Positions 12,447-20,719 of a stretch of DNA of 28,492 nt are shown one piece after another. A program made the position numbers and the translations under genes. Location of the stretch: contig DGRX01000023.1 of assembly GCA_002391235.1 (NCBI GenBank), positions 4,881-33,372 of the forward strand, given 5' to 3'. Source of the stretch: Treponema sp. UBA4377 (lineage in GTDB: Bacteria > Spirochaetota > Spirochaetia > Treponematales > Treponemataceae). Positions within the stretch are counted from its first letter, which is position 1. Every line of letters begins with the position of its first letter. Below the pieces are notes generated by a model. The model did no database searches. It saw only the letters and a list, made by a program, of their open reading frames with translations, and was not told the origin of the DNA.

Positions 12447-15400
12447 TTACTCCATCCACTCCAAGCTAATATTCAATATGACTCCGCCATACTCATATCT
12501 AAAAGGAGAATCCGAGCTGCACTTAGAATGGTACGTTTCAAAGTCCACCTTTTTTCCGGGGTTAAGGACTTGGACAAAAGTCCAGTAAGAGGGATACTGG
12601 AACTTGGGAGCCTTTGTTTCAAACGGATCGGTTCCCGGCACGTACCTAGAGTCTTTCGACGCGTAGTGGTTGCATTCGCCTCGGACGGTCCATATTTGCG
12701 TGGACTTATCGTACTTAAAGGTTGTGTCGCTCAATACTAGCGGCTCGTTGGCTCCGGCCGCCGTGTCGTAGTAAATGCGCTTTTTCATGCGGATTTCCTG
12801 GTCCTCAAACTGGTCAAACTCATAGACAAAAGTCTTGGGCGTGCAGTCGTACTGGTATTTTTTTCCGTAGCGGCACTGGTCGTCGTTAAAGTTGACCCAA
12901 TTGTAGCGGCCCATGTTGAGCGACATCGAAAGGTCTTCCTTAAGCTCGCTAAGCTTTCCGTTATTGAAAACCTCGCCGTTTTTGTTGGCCATTTGGAACG
13001 ACCAGAAGTATTCGGGTTTGCTGTTGAACGCGTTGGGGTCCCAGGCAAGGCGCATCCAGTTAAGGTAAACCTTTACCTTGCCCTTTCGCGCAAGGCCTAC
13101 GTTCACAGGGTCCTTGTAGAAAATCCTGTTGCAGCAAAAGCCGTCCTCGTTTTTAGACCAGGCGTAAAGGGCGACCTTGTAAGCGTTCTTTTGAATGAAT
13201 CCCGCAACGGAGAAGCGGCCGGCCTTCATCTTGTCCTTGTCCACCTTAAGCAAAAAGTCTTTTCCGGGCTTTGCGGAACTTATGTCAATCGCGTTGGCTA
13301 CGTCAGTGTCGTTAAGGCTTTCCGGCACCTTTGTCGTTGACGCTGCAAAAATGTATTGCGTTTCGGGGAGCCGGCTGTCTATATAAGAGTCAAAGGCCAT
13401 GTCAAGGTTAAGGTAAGAGTCCTTGGGAACGGTTGTGCATGAAACGTTGGCCATGTCCTTAAAGGGGGACTCTACCGGCAGCTTGTAAATCGTGCTTGTG
13501 GTTTTGTCGGGAGCGGTTACCTTTATGTAAAGGTAAGTCTTCTTTCGCTTTAAGGAAATGCCGCTGGCCGGAATCGCGGCGTAGTCGCTTTCTTGCGGCA
13601 TGGCAGGCTCGGAATTTCCCAAGGCTTCCTTTATCGCGTATTTCATTGTGGACGACACAAGCTTTGGCTTGGGGTCAATCCAAATTTTATCCGAAGCGAC
13701 GGCCTTGATTGAAGCGATCGTGGCGACGCCGCCGGAAGCCTGCGGAATTTTTTCAACGTTTTTGGGCTTTTGCGAAAGCCCAAAGGTGTACGCAAGCGAG
13801 CGCAGGCTTGAGTCGGTAAGGTCGCGGGGAATGATTGGATTGGGATCCTCGCCATCGGGCCAGTCGTCGCCGTCAGTGTCGGCGCTGTTGGGCCGCGTCA
13901 TGATTTTACTGCCGAGCAAGGTACTGTGAGTTCCGCTTGGAGTTCTGTAGCGGGTGCTTGTGATTTTTTCCGAGGGAACCCAGCCAAAAATTTCTTCCTT
14001 GTCGCTTACGCCGTCCTTGTCAGAGTCGGCGCTGCTGTCGGAAGATCCCGATGCTTTTTCTATGCGCAGGGGAACGCCGTCACGGTCCGCGTCAATGTCG
14101 TAGAAAATCGAGAACATTGTTTTTGAGGCCACTGTAATGTCGTCCAAATCCTTGTCGCCGTCAGAATCGGGGCCGCAAATTTTTCTCCTAGCCTCGCCAG
14201 TGTCATCCGTGTAAAAGTAGTCCACATACCAGGCGCCGTCCTTTTTGGACGCGGCGTTTTTTAGGCCGTATACGCTTACAAGCTTTCCGTCCTCTATCTC
14301 AAAGTTGCCCTCGCCCACGCAAATCTTCAAGACGTCCTCAAGATATAAATCCTCGTAAACGTTTATCGTGGCGCCGGTGTTTTCCATCTTGGGCTTGAAT
14401 TTGACGGACACGTTGTATGACTCAGTCTTTCTGTTGTAAGACGGGCCGTAGTCTATGTTGACCGCGGTCGTAAGCTGGGCGGAATTTGTGTATTCGTCGG
14501 TAAAGTCGCTGGACCTCTTTTGGCCGTCCTTTATGCTGATAGAATAGCCGGCGACGCCAACGTCAAAGGCGCTTGTGTTTCGCATAAGGTCCTCAAACTG
14601 CTGGGGCGTAAGCGAAAGCTCGTAGTTCATGATTCCCGACTCCGAATGCGGCTGCAAGGTCATCGCCACAGAGGAGCTTGTCTTCATCGAGCCAAGCGGC
14701 AGCTGAATCGGCTTTCTGCTGTTGTCAGGCCCCGTAAAGGCGCTTGTTTGCTTTCTAAAGGCTTCGACAGCCACGTTGTTGACGGTGTAGGCAAGGTCGC
14801 TGGGGTTGGAGAATTTGAGCGCGACTTTAACGTTTCCGCCAGTGACAGTGCGCGACTCGTTTGTCGTGTTGACCTTGCCGTTGGCCACGGCCCTGGAATA
14901 AGTTTCGGACTCGCCCTTGGAATAAGAATAGGTGTCGGTGAAAGTCCAAGTCTTTTTAAAGCCTAGGGTTCCGCTGACGCTCCAACCAGGGAATTGGCCC
15001 GCCCAAGTGTAGCCTGCGGTGCCGCTCACGTTCAGCTCGTAGGCCGACGCGTAGGCGTTTGAAGTTGTGGTGTTTGAGTTGTGGCCAAAGGTTCCGGTCT
15101 CGGTCCTTGTGACGCTGTCGCTGACAGTCTTTCCGTTTGTGCTTGTGTATGTGTACGTAAAATAGGGAACGGAAGTCATCGTCACAATCAGCTTGGGCAG
15201 GTCGGAAATCAAGGGGTTGAATGTGTTTGTCTGCCTGTTGAACATCGTAAGCTCGGTCCTGTCGTCCCAGCCGTCGCCGTCGCTGTCGCGGCTCCAAGGG
15301 CTTGTGATCGTCACATAGGTTTCTTCCCAGTCGTAAAGGCCGTCCTTGTCGGAATCAGTTGTGTCAACGTAGTCCTTCCATTCGCCGTAATTTTTTGTAA

Positions 15401-16958
15401 GGAAGGCGTTGTTGTCCTTGCAAAGCTTCATGATCGCGGCCTGGTACTCCGCCCTCTTTGTCTCGTCGGTGACAGTGCTGTTGACGACGGGAATTGTTTT
15501 GTTGGCAAAATCCGCCCAAACCGAATTAAGGGTCATGTCTTCTTCGGCGACGCGCTCGGCGCCGGACTCATAGCCCTTGTCGGGAACGGCCGCGCCTTCC
15601 GACATAGCCCAGCCCAAGAAGATTTGATTATTAATCTTTCCGATATCGTCCATATAGGCTGAGTCTAGGAGCTTAAAGGACTTTCCCTTGACAGGCTCAA
15701 CAACTATTTCGCCGCCAGCGAAATGAGAGTCCTTATAAGTCACCTTGACTGTCTCGATCCACTTTGAATAAAACGTGAGGTTCTCGCTAGTTCCCGCAGG
15801 AATCAAAACGGCCCGCTCGCCAGAAAAGTCCGCGTTCTTGTACCAGCCGTCAAAAAGATATCCGTTCTTTTCTACATAGCTGTAGGGTTTCATGCGTTTG
15901 GCTTTTTCCGCATTCCATTTGCTATGGTCTTCGGTTTGGTCTTCAATTTCTTTTTCCACCGCTTCAGCTATTTTTTGAGCAATTGAATCATATTCGCTCT
16001 TAGACACAGGAAGGATAATCTCGTCTGAATTGCGGGTGAAAGTCAATGGCAAAGACGCCGGCTGTGGCGTTACAGTAGCATCGCCGTCCTTAAGCTCTAT
16101 GTGGTAAAGGCTTCCGACGCTTTCGATTGTCTTTTCGGAGGCGCTTTCAAGTCCGCCTGCGACAATCGCGTATTCCCTCCAATAGCCGACGCAGTTTGTC
16201 CACCAATTGCTGGCGTCGTCCGCCTTGCGCTCGGCGTCGTCAGAATAAAAGAGGAATGTCAAGCGGTAAACGCCGGCGGGCACATTTTCCGAGCCGGTGT
16301 CAAAGACGTATTTATTGTCGGCGGCAGGGAAATTGATTTTGGTCATCGTCGTTTCGCGCTCGTCGTCGCCCGCATCCTGCTCGCACAAAACGTAAAGGCC
16401 TTTTATGTCGACCTTTTCCAAGGCATTGTCATAGTTTAGCGTAACCTTGATTTTACCGTTTCCGGCCATGACTATGTCCGCCACTCCCAGCCTAAACGAG
16501 ACAAGCTTTATCACGCCGTTGGCCACCGAAATTTTTTGGACGCTGGACTCGTAGGCATTGACACCGCCCTTTGAAGCGCGCAAATAAAGGTCCCAGTCGC
16601 CGGCGGTCAATTCAATCGAAGCGTCAGACATTTTTGAGTAAGCGCTTTTTGTCACAACAGTTCCGCTGTCGTTAAAGTCAGAAGTCCAAGCGCCCAAAAT
16701 GTCAAATAATTCCGCTCCGTCCTTTTTTCCCTTTAGGACAATGTAATCAAATTCGCTCTTGTTTGTAAGCGAAGGCAAAGCCGTGCGCGAATCGTTGTCC
16801 GCTATTCTTATTGAAAGGTAGGACTTTCCGTCGGCGGAAGCGCGCTCTACAGCGCCATCCTGCTCGGAAAAGGAATTCTGGCCTCCGCCAAGGTTGCTGC
16901 AAGAAGCGATCAAAAGACAAATCGCGGCCGTATATAAAACAAACAATCTCTTTTTCAT
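12447..16958 (-). CDS. Giant lipoprotein with a protective-antigen-like (binary toxin B) pore module
   Basis: 1503 residues. Lipobox IASC (Cys20). About 355-483 holds two InlB/Flg_new-type repeats (GYLFDGWYKNADF...LTFYSKW and FLGWAMSE...LNSVWADF). At about 533-570 two calcium-binding repeats (DSDKDGLYDWEE, DSDGDGWDDRTE) lead into about 580-890, which follows anthrax protective antigen (PA). NPLISDLPKLIVTM matches PA HPLVAAYPIVHVDM. Next come long Ser/Thr-rich alternating strands with Gly and aromatic residues, like the pore-forming domain 2. NVKVALKFSNPSDLAYTV then matches the strand before PA's NVLPTTSL, LTPQQFEDL matches MNYNQFLEL, and LYLEDVLKICVG matches MTLKEALKIAFG. Four more Asp-rich repeats follow (about 930-1040). 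The C-terminal 460 residues are unrecognised and beta-rich. No PA14 domain and no PA receptor-binding domain were seen. AGGAGAGG precedes the ATG. It is the second gene of the operon. Confidence 0.85.
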   Translation of the reverse strand: MKKRLFVLYTAAICLLIASCSNLGGGQNSFSEQDGAVERASADGKSYLSIRIADNDSRTALPSLTNKSEFDYIVLKGKKDGAELFDILGAWTSDFNDSGTVVTKSAYSKMSDASIELTAGDWDLYLRASKGGVNAYESSVQKISVANGVIKLVSFRLGVADIVMAGNGKIKVTLNYDNALEKVDIKGLYVLCEQDAGDDERETTMTKINFPAADNKYVFDTGSENVPAGVYRLTFLFYSDDAERKADDASNWWTNCVGYWREYAIVAGGLESASEKTIESVGSLYHIELKDGDATVTPQPASLPLTFTRNSDEIILPVSKSEYDSIAQKIAEAVEKEIEDQTEDHSKWNAEKAKRMKPYSYVEKNGYLFDGWYKNADFSGERAVLIPAGTSENLTFYSKWIETVKVTYKDSHFAGGEIVVEPVKGKSFKLLDSAYMDDIGKINNQIFLGWAMSEGAAVPDKGYESGAERVAEEDMTLNSVWADFANKTIPVVNSTVTDETKRAEYQAAIMKLCKDNNAFLTKNYGEWKDYVDTTDSDKDGLYDWEETYVTITSPWSRDSDGDGWDDRTELTMFNRQTNTFNPLISDLPKLIVTMTSVPYFTYTYTSTNGKTVSDSVTRTETGTFGHNSNTTTSNAYASAYELNVSGTAGYTWAGQFPGWSVSGTLGFKKTWTFTDTYSYSKGESETYSRAVANGKVNTTNESRTVTGGNVKVALKFSNPSDLAYTVNNVAVEAFRKQTSAFTGPDNSRKPIQLPLGSMKTSSSVAMTLQPHSESGIMNYELSLTPQQFEDLMRNTSAFDVGVAGYSISIKDGQKRSSDFTDEYTNSAQLTTAVNIDYGPSYNRKTESYNVSVKFKPKMENTGATINVYEDLYLEDVLKICVGEGNFEIEDGKLVSVYGLKNAASKKDGAWYVDYFYTDDTGEARRKICGPDSDGDKDLDDITVASKTMFSIFYDIDADRDGVPLRIEKASGSSDSSADSDKDGVSDKEEIFGWVPSEKITSTRYRTPSGTHSTLLGSKIMTRPNSADTDGDDWPDGEDPNPIIPRDLTDSSLRSLAYTFGLSQKPKNVEKIPQASGGVATIASIKAVASDKIWIDPKPKLVSSTMKYAIKEALGNSEPAMPQESDYAAIPASGISLKRKKTYLYIKVTAPDKTTSTIYKLPVESPFKDMANVSCTTVPKDSYLNLDMAFDSYIDSRLPETQYIFAASTTKVPESLNDTDVANAIDISSAKPGKDFLLKVDKDKMKAGRFSVAGFIQKNAYKVALYAWSKNEDGFCCNRIFYKDPVNVGLARKGKVKVYLNWMRLAWDPNAFNSKPEYFWSFQMANKNGEVFNNGKLSELKEDLSMSLNMGRYNWVNFNDDQCRYGKKYQYDCTPKTFVYEFDQFEDQEIRMKKRIYYDTAAGANEPLVLSDTTFKYDKSTQIWTVRGECNHYASKDSRYVPGTDPFETKAPKFQYPSYWTFVQVLNPGKKVDFETYHSKCSSDSPFRYEYGGVILNISLEWME

Positions 16959-16967
16959 AAGCCTCTC

Positions 16968-17390
16968 CTAAAACTCCCGCGTTAAGTCAATGTAATAAAA
17001 CAGTCCGTTAGCGCTTGCAGGACGCGCGTAAACCTCTATGTGAATCGCACAGCCCTTGGGAAGGTCGTTCACGCTCTCTACGGCAAGCGTTCCGCCTTGC
17101 GCCGTAACTCCGTTGTACATATCCGCCGACTTGTTGTCCAAATACCATTCAAATTCAAGGCTGTCGGACGAAGAGTAAGCGGGGTTGTTGACGGAGGCCA
17201 AGAAGTAAAGGGTTCCCCTTGCCTCTCCGACTTTTACAATCATGTCATCGTTTACTATGTCGTAGTCTTCAAAAGTCATTTTCGCCACAGGCGGAATTTT
17301 CGACACGTCCGTTCCGATGTTCTCGGGAAAAATCTCAATGACTTTTGGATCCGATTCCTCTAGATAGCCGTCGTCAAAAATCTCTCCCAC
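16968..17390 (-). CDS. 3' part of a frameshifted lipoprotein gene
   Basis: 140 codons from a GTG at 17390 with no ribosome-binding site. It overlaps the end of the 277-residue gene by 31 nt in another frame. Read through, it would extend that protein: adding one A to the A-run in GAAAATCC (about 17396-17400) gives continuous ...NSEKSAVGEIFDDGYLEE.... It has an acidic, beta-rich composition (FEDYDIVNDDMIVKVGEARGTLYF, SLEFEWYLDNKS) like the upstream part, and ends YYIDLTREF. So it is probably the second half of a roughly 400-residue lipoprotein split by a one-base deletion, a sequencing error or a phase-variable run. Independent translation is less likely. Confidence 0.6.
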   Translation of the reverse strand: MGEIFDDGYLEESDPKVIEIFPENIGTDVSKIPPVAKMTFEDYDIVNDDMIVKVGEARGTLYFLASVNNPAYSSSDSLEFEWYLDNKSADMYNGVTAQGGTLAVESVNDLPKGCAIHIEVYARPASANGLFYYIDLTREF

Positions 17391-18193
17391 AGCGGATTTT
17401 CTGAGTTGACAATGCTGTAGTCAAACATAATCTCGGCGTCTTCAAAGCTTACGCAGCCTCTCTTGATGTTTTCGATATCGGTGGAAAGCTCTGGGATTTC
17501 GTCGTCGCTGAGTGTTTGCTTGACTACGATGTATTTGGTGTAGACCATGCTTGAGTAGCCGGGCTTTGTGACGAGCATAGTGTAGTCGCCGGAATCGTCG
17601 GCAAAGGCCTTTTCCACCGTTCTTGCGTAATAAACGTCGTCGCAGTCTTCGCTGGCGTAGCGAATGTCGGCAAAGGCCACCTCCGCGTCGGAAAGATCTA
17701 GAACGTCTTCTCCAGACATGACCGACGTAAGCTCCAAGTCTTCGGACCTCAAGGCGTCGCCGACATCGCAATTGTCAACGCACTCGACGACGGCATTGTC
17801 CAACGTTCCAAGGATTTTTTCGGACTGGACTTTGCATTCGGTGTCTTTGTAGGTGATTACGGCTTCGATGACCATGTCTTTGTCGTAAGCTTCGTCGTAG
17901 ATGTAATAAGACGCGCCAAAATTAAAGATTTCCTCTTCGCCGGAACCGTCGGCTTCCTTTCGGTACCAACTGTACAGCAAGGGCTTAAGCTCGTCGTCGT
18001 CGCCGTTTGTGATAATCTCGCCGTCTTCGCCCTCAATCCACGCGGCAAAGGCTCCGTTGATAAAGGACATTTTGGCCGTGTACGGAAATTCCGGCGGAAC
18101 GGGAGCCGGACTCCCTCCTCCGCTAGAGTTAGCGCAAGTAGCGCATAAAAAAAGCGCCAATATAACGGCGCCAATAAAAAATAGTTTCTTCAT
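17360..18193 (-). CDS. Lipoprotein, first gene of the PA-like operon (C-terminus altered by a frameshift)
   Basis: 277 residues. The signal peptide has a lipobox-like LCATC (Cys about 20) followed by a NSSGGG linker. The mature part has a domain with a YSWYRKEADGSGEEEIFNFGASYYIYDEAYDKDMVIEAVITY pattern, an Ig-like layout common in spirochaete and clostridial surface proteins. A second part (SGDYTMLVTKPGYSSMVYTKYIVVKQ) looks like another beta-sandwich. The last 14 codons after NSE appear to be out-of-frame sequence. It has GGAGAGGG 7 nt before the ATG and a near-consensus promoter upstream. It is strongly acidic. No enzyme motif; an adhesin or structural partner of the next lipoprotein is a guess from context. 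Confidence 0.7.
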   Translation of the reverse strand: MKKLFFIGAVILALFLCATCANSSGGGSPAPVPPEFPYTAKMSFINGAFAAWIEGEDGEIITNGDDDELKPLLYSWYRKEADGSGEEEIFNFGASYYIYDEAYDKDMVIEAVITYKDTECKVQSEKILGTLDNAVVECVDNCDVGDALRSEDLELTSVMSGEDVLDLSDAEVAFADIRYASEDCDDVYYARTVEKAFADDSGDYTMLVTKPGYSSMVYTKYIVVKQTLSDDEIPELSTDIENIKRGCVSFEDAEIMFDYSIVNSENPLWERFLTTAI

Positions 18194-18250
18194 GGCAGAA
18201 CCCTCTCCAAAAATAAATACCAGCCCCTACCACTTTTTTTCTTTCTTTTT

Positions 18251-18279
18251 ATTATAACATATCATTATCGAAAAGTCAA
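18251..18279 (-). promoter_or_regulatory. Strong promoter of the lipoprotein operon
   Basis: Minus strand: TTGACT (18279-18274), a 17-nt spacer ending TGT, TATAAT (18256-18251). One base from consensus at -35, plus an extended -10. The first gene starts about 58 nt downstream with a good ribosome-binding site. No operator-like repeat is seen. Confidence 0.8.
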
Positions 18280-18301
18280 TTTTTTTCGCCTAACGGCGGT
18301 A

Positions 18302-18330
18302 TTGAAAGGCATCTGCATTTTCACTATAAT
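18302..18330 (+). promoter_or_regulatory. Promoter of icd
   Basis: TTGAAA (18302-18307), a 17-nt spacer, TATAAT (18325-18330). The ATG at 18339 is 8 nt later and there is no Shine-Dalgarno, so the transcript is predicted to be leaderless. Confidence 0.8.
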
Positions 18331-18338
18331 TCTTGACT

Positions 18339-19538
18339 ATGAGTAAAATTCAAATGAAAAACCCGATCGCCGAACTTGACGGCGATGAAATGACCCGCGT
18401 TCTTTGGGCTGTCATAAAAGACAAGCTTCTTCTTCCCTTTGTTGACTTAAAGACTGAATACTACGACTTGGGCCTAAAAGCCCGCGACGACTCGGACGAC
18501 AAAATCACTTACGAAGCCGCCGCCGCCATCAAGCGCCTGGGAGTGGGCGTAAAGTGCGCCACAATCACAAGCAACGCCGCGCGCGTTAAGGAATACAACT
18601 TAAAGCAGCTTACCCCTTCCCCCAACGGCATCATCCGCGGCGAGTTGGACGGAACGGTTTTCCGCGCCCCGATTTTCGTCAAGAACGTCCACTGCAACGT
18701 GAAAAGCTGGACAAAGCCGATAATCCTTGGCCGCCACGCTTACGGCGACGTTTACAAAAACTGCGAGATAAAGACCCCCTGCGCCGGCAAGGCGGAATTG
18801 GTCTTCACAGGTTCCGACGGAAAGGAAATCCGAAAGCTAATCAAGGAAATGCCCGGGCCCGGAATCATCCAGGGAATCCACAACCTTGACTCTTCAATAG
18901 AAAACTTCGCGCGCTGCTGCTTTATGTACGCGCTTGACCAAAAGATCAGCGTCTGGTTCGCCACAAAGGACACGATCAGCAAAACTTACGACGGAAACTT
19001 CAAGGAAATTTTCCAGCGCGTTTTTGACGCGGAATTCAAGGCCAAGTTTGACGCGGCCGGAATCGAATACTTTTACACGCTGATTGACGACGCGGTGGCA
19101 CGCATAATGAAGTGCGACGGCGGAATCTTGTGGGCTTGCAAAAACTACGACGGCGACGTGATGAGCGACATGATTGCCTCAGCCTGCGGAAGCCTTGCGA
19201 TGATGACAAGCGTTTTGGTAAGCCCCACCGGCGAGTTTGAGTACGAGGCCAGCCACGGAACCGTGCAAAAGCACTACTACCGCTGGCAAAAGGGCGAAAA
19301 GACTTCGACCAACCCGGTCGCCTTGATTTTCGCCTGGACCGGAGCGCTCGCAAAAAGAGCCGAAAAGGACGACACGCCCGAGCTTGCCGCCTTTGCCAAA
19401 AAACTGGAAGAAGCCACCCTTGGCGTAATCGAGGACGGCGTCATGACCGGCGACCTTGCCCGCCTAGCCTCCCCCGCCGCCAAAGAGATTGTCGATTCGT
19501 GGGAGTTCATCGACGAGATTGCAAGCAGGCTCAACTAG
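18339..19538 (+). CDS. icd: NADP-dependent isocitrate dehydrogenase, eukaryote-like type II
   Basis: 399 residues from the ATG at 18339 (a TTG two codons upstream is rejected). The opening NPIAELDGDEMTRVLW is the hallmark of the homodimeric type II (eukaryote-like) family. Substrate loop residues TPSPNGIIRGELDGTVFRAPI and metal-site Asps in LIDDAVARIMKCDGG and YDGDVMSD are present. The NADP-binding segment EASHGTVQKHYYRWQKGEKTSTNPVALIFAW is complete. Role: isocitrate to 2-oxoglutarate plus CO2 with NADPH production, probably biosynthetic (glutamate) in an anaerobe. It is a single-gene transcript between its own promoter and terminator. A GC-rich gene with typical core codon use. Confidence 0.95.
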   Translation: MSKIQMKNPIAELDGDEMTRVLWAVIKDKLLLPFVDLKTEYYDLGLKARDDSDDKITYEAAAAIKRLGVGVKCATITSNAARVKEYNLKQLTPSPNGIIRGELDGTVFRAPIFVKNVHCNVKSWTKPIILGRHAYGDVYKNCEIKTPCAGKAELVFTGSDGKEIRKLIKEMPGPGIIQGIHNLDSSIENFARCCFMYALDQKISVWFATKDTISKTYDGNFKEIFQRVFDAEFKAKFDAAGIEYFYTLIDDAVARIMKCDGGILWACKNYDGDVMSDMIASACGSLAMMTSVLVSPTGEFEYEASHGTVQKHYYRWQKGEKTSTNPVALIFAWTGALAKRAEKDDTPELAAFAKKLEEATLGVIEDGVMTGDLARLASPAAKEIVDSWEFIDEIASRLN

Positions 19539-19641
19539 TTTGCGAGTTGCGCAAGCAACTCGGTAGTGAGCGCAGCGAACGAAGCAGTTTATATATAGGA
19601 TTGCGGAACGGTTGAATTAGGACAAGACTGTTCGCAAGACT

Positions 19642-19695
19642 AAAAAGCCGCCGCGCCAAAAACGGTCGCAAGACCAAAAGGCGGGCGGCTTTTTT
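19642..19695. terminator. Branched bidirectional terminator after icd
   Basis: The outer stem AAAAAGCCGCC...GGCGGCTTTTTT has a one-base bulge and an inner hairpin GGTC-GCAA-GACC. The T-run on the plus strand ends icd; the A-run gives a T-run on the minus strand for the convergent gene at 19710. Between icd and this point lie the GAGTTGC-GCAA-GCAACTC hairpin (19544-19561) and one copy of the CGCAAGAC repeat. Confidence 0.75.
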
Positions 19696-19709
19696 GCGCC
19701 TAAAAAAAA

Positions 19710-20231
19710 TTACTTCTCCTCTGAAATTGCTTTTGAAATCAGAAAATCTATCGCTTCGTTTTGAATTGATTTTGTTTCCACATCAAAACGAATTCCATCT
19801 TTTCCTAAAAAAGATATTTTATCATCTCCAACTTTTTTCCAAGAAAAAATATCGTTCCATTCGATAAAGGAGCCGAATATCATCCCATTTTCATAAAAAC
19901 CATTATACTTTGAATAGTTTTCAGCCAAAATCGAATCCAATAATGCCGTCATAAAAAACAGGTTAAGGAGTAAACCGAGCGGCCTTTTCACCAATATCGA
20001 GTAAACCGTGATTAAACAAATAGCTGTCGATGAATATATATAAAAGAATTTTCCCATTCTTTTTCCAGCGTCAATTTCCAAAACCTTTCTTCCAAGTTTT
20101 TTTATTTGCCGTTTTACACCTAGAAATTTTACAAAACTTACAATACATCTTGCCGAGGGAATCAAAAAGAATCTTCCAACAAAAAAAGCGAATATTAAAA
20201 AAAATACAATCACTTTCAAATCAGATTTCAA
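19710..20231 (-). CDS. Membrane protein with a DUF5673-like tail, unknown function
   Basis: 173 residues. Hydrophobic segments at about 7-35 and 66-100. The last 65 residues (NGFYENGMIFGSFIEWNDIFSWKKV...ISFLGKDGIRFDVET) have the pattern of small bacterial membrane proteins that read 'ENG-I...-F-I-W-DI-S', resembling DUF5673; not certain. AT-rich, unlike icd and the M24 gene nearby. It overlaps the upstream gene by 4 nt, so the two are translated together. Function unknown. Confidence 0.65.
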   Translation of the reverse strand: MKSDLKVIVFFLIFAFFVGRFFLIPSARCIVSFVKFLGVKRQIKKLGRKVLEIDAGKRMGKFFYIYSSTAICLITVYSILVKRPLGLLLNLFFMTALLDSILAENYSKYNGFYENGMIFGSFIEWNDIFSWKKVGDDKISFLGKDGIRFDVETKSIQNEAIDFLISKAISEEK

Positions 20232-20710
20232 TTTTTATCCACCCCTTGGATTATGATTTTATTTATAATATACTCAATCTCGTCCATACATTTATTCATA
20301 TTTATATTGAAACAAATCACTGCGCCCATATACATTAAGCCGAAAAATATAGGAAAAATCATCCACTCCTTACAAAGAGACGATGACGCAAGAAGGGCAA
20401 CAAGGATATAAATAAGCCATGTCCATGCGCTAAGCAATTCATTCTTAAAAAGAATTTCCAAACTGCAATGCTTTTCATCGCCTTTTACGCAGCATGAAAA
20501 ACTTTGAAACGGCCGGCTGTCAGCCCCAAAACCATTCAGATTAAGATGAAAAACCCCGTCTTTAAAATCGCCGCGAAAAATCCTTTTAGGGTCCTCGCTA
20601 AAAAAGCCCTTTGGATTTTCTATATTTTCAAAAATTGCCTCCGTCATTTTTTTTGCGGGGCAATTCACATCAAGAGAAATTTGTTTTTTTGCAAGCAAAG
20701 TAAAATACAC
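20228..20710 (-). CDS. Membrane protein, unknown function
   Basis: 160 residues from a GTG at 20710 (AGGAGCGAG just upstream). An N-terminal soluble part (ISLDVNCPAKKMTEAIFENIENP...FRGDFKDGVFHLNLNG) precedes two hydrophobic segments (about 93-112 and 116-135) and a short C-terminal helix (MDEIEYIINKIIIQG). I do not recognise a family. Start overlap with the downstream gene and a 9-nt gap to the upstream one place it in an operon of AT-rich small membrane proteins. Confidence 0.65.
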   Translation of the reverse strand: MYFTLLAKKQISLDVNCPAKKMTEAIFENIENPKGFFSEDPKRIFRGDFKDGVFHLNLNGFGADSRPFQSFSCCVKGDEKHCSLEILFKNELLSAWTWLIYILVALLASSSLCKEWMIFPIFFGLMYMGAVICFNINMNKCMDEIEYIINKIIIQGVDKN

Positions 20711-20719
20711 TCCTCGCTC

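Noticed and set aside
12447..16958. A complete binary toxin locus
   Set aside because: No ADP-ribosyltransferase, protease or cyclase subunit is present in the window; only the B-component-like module is seen.
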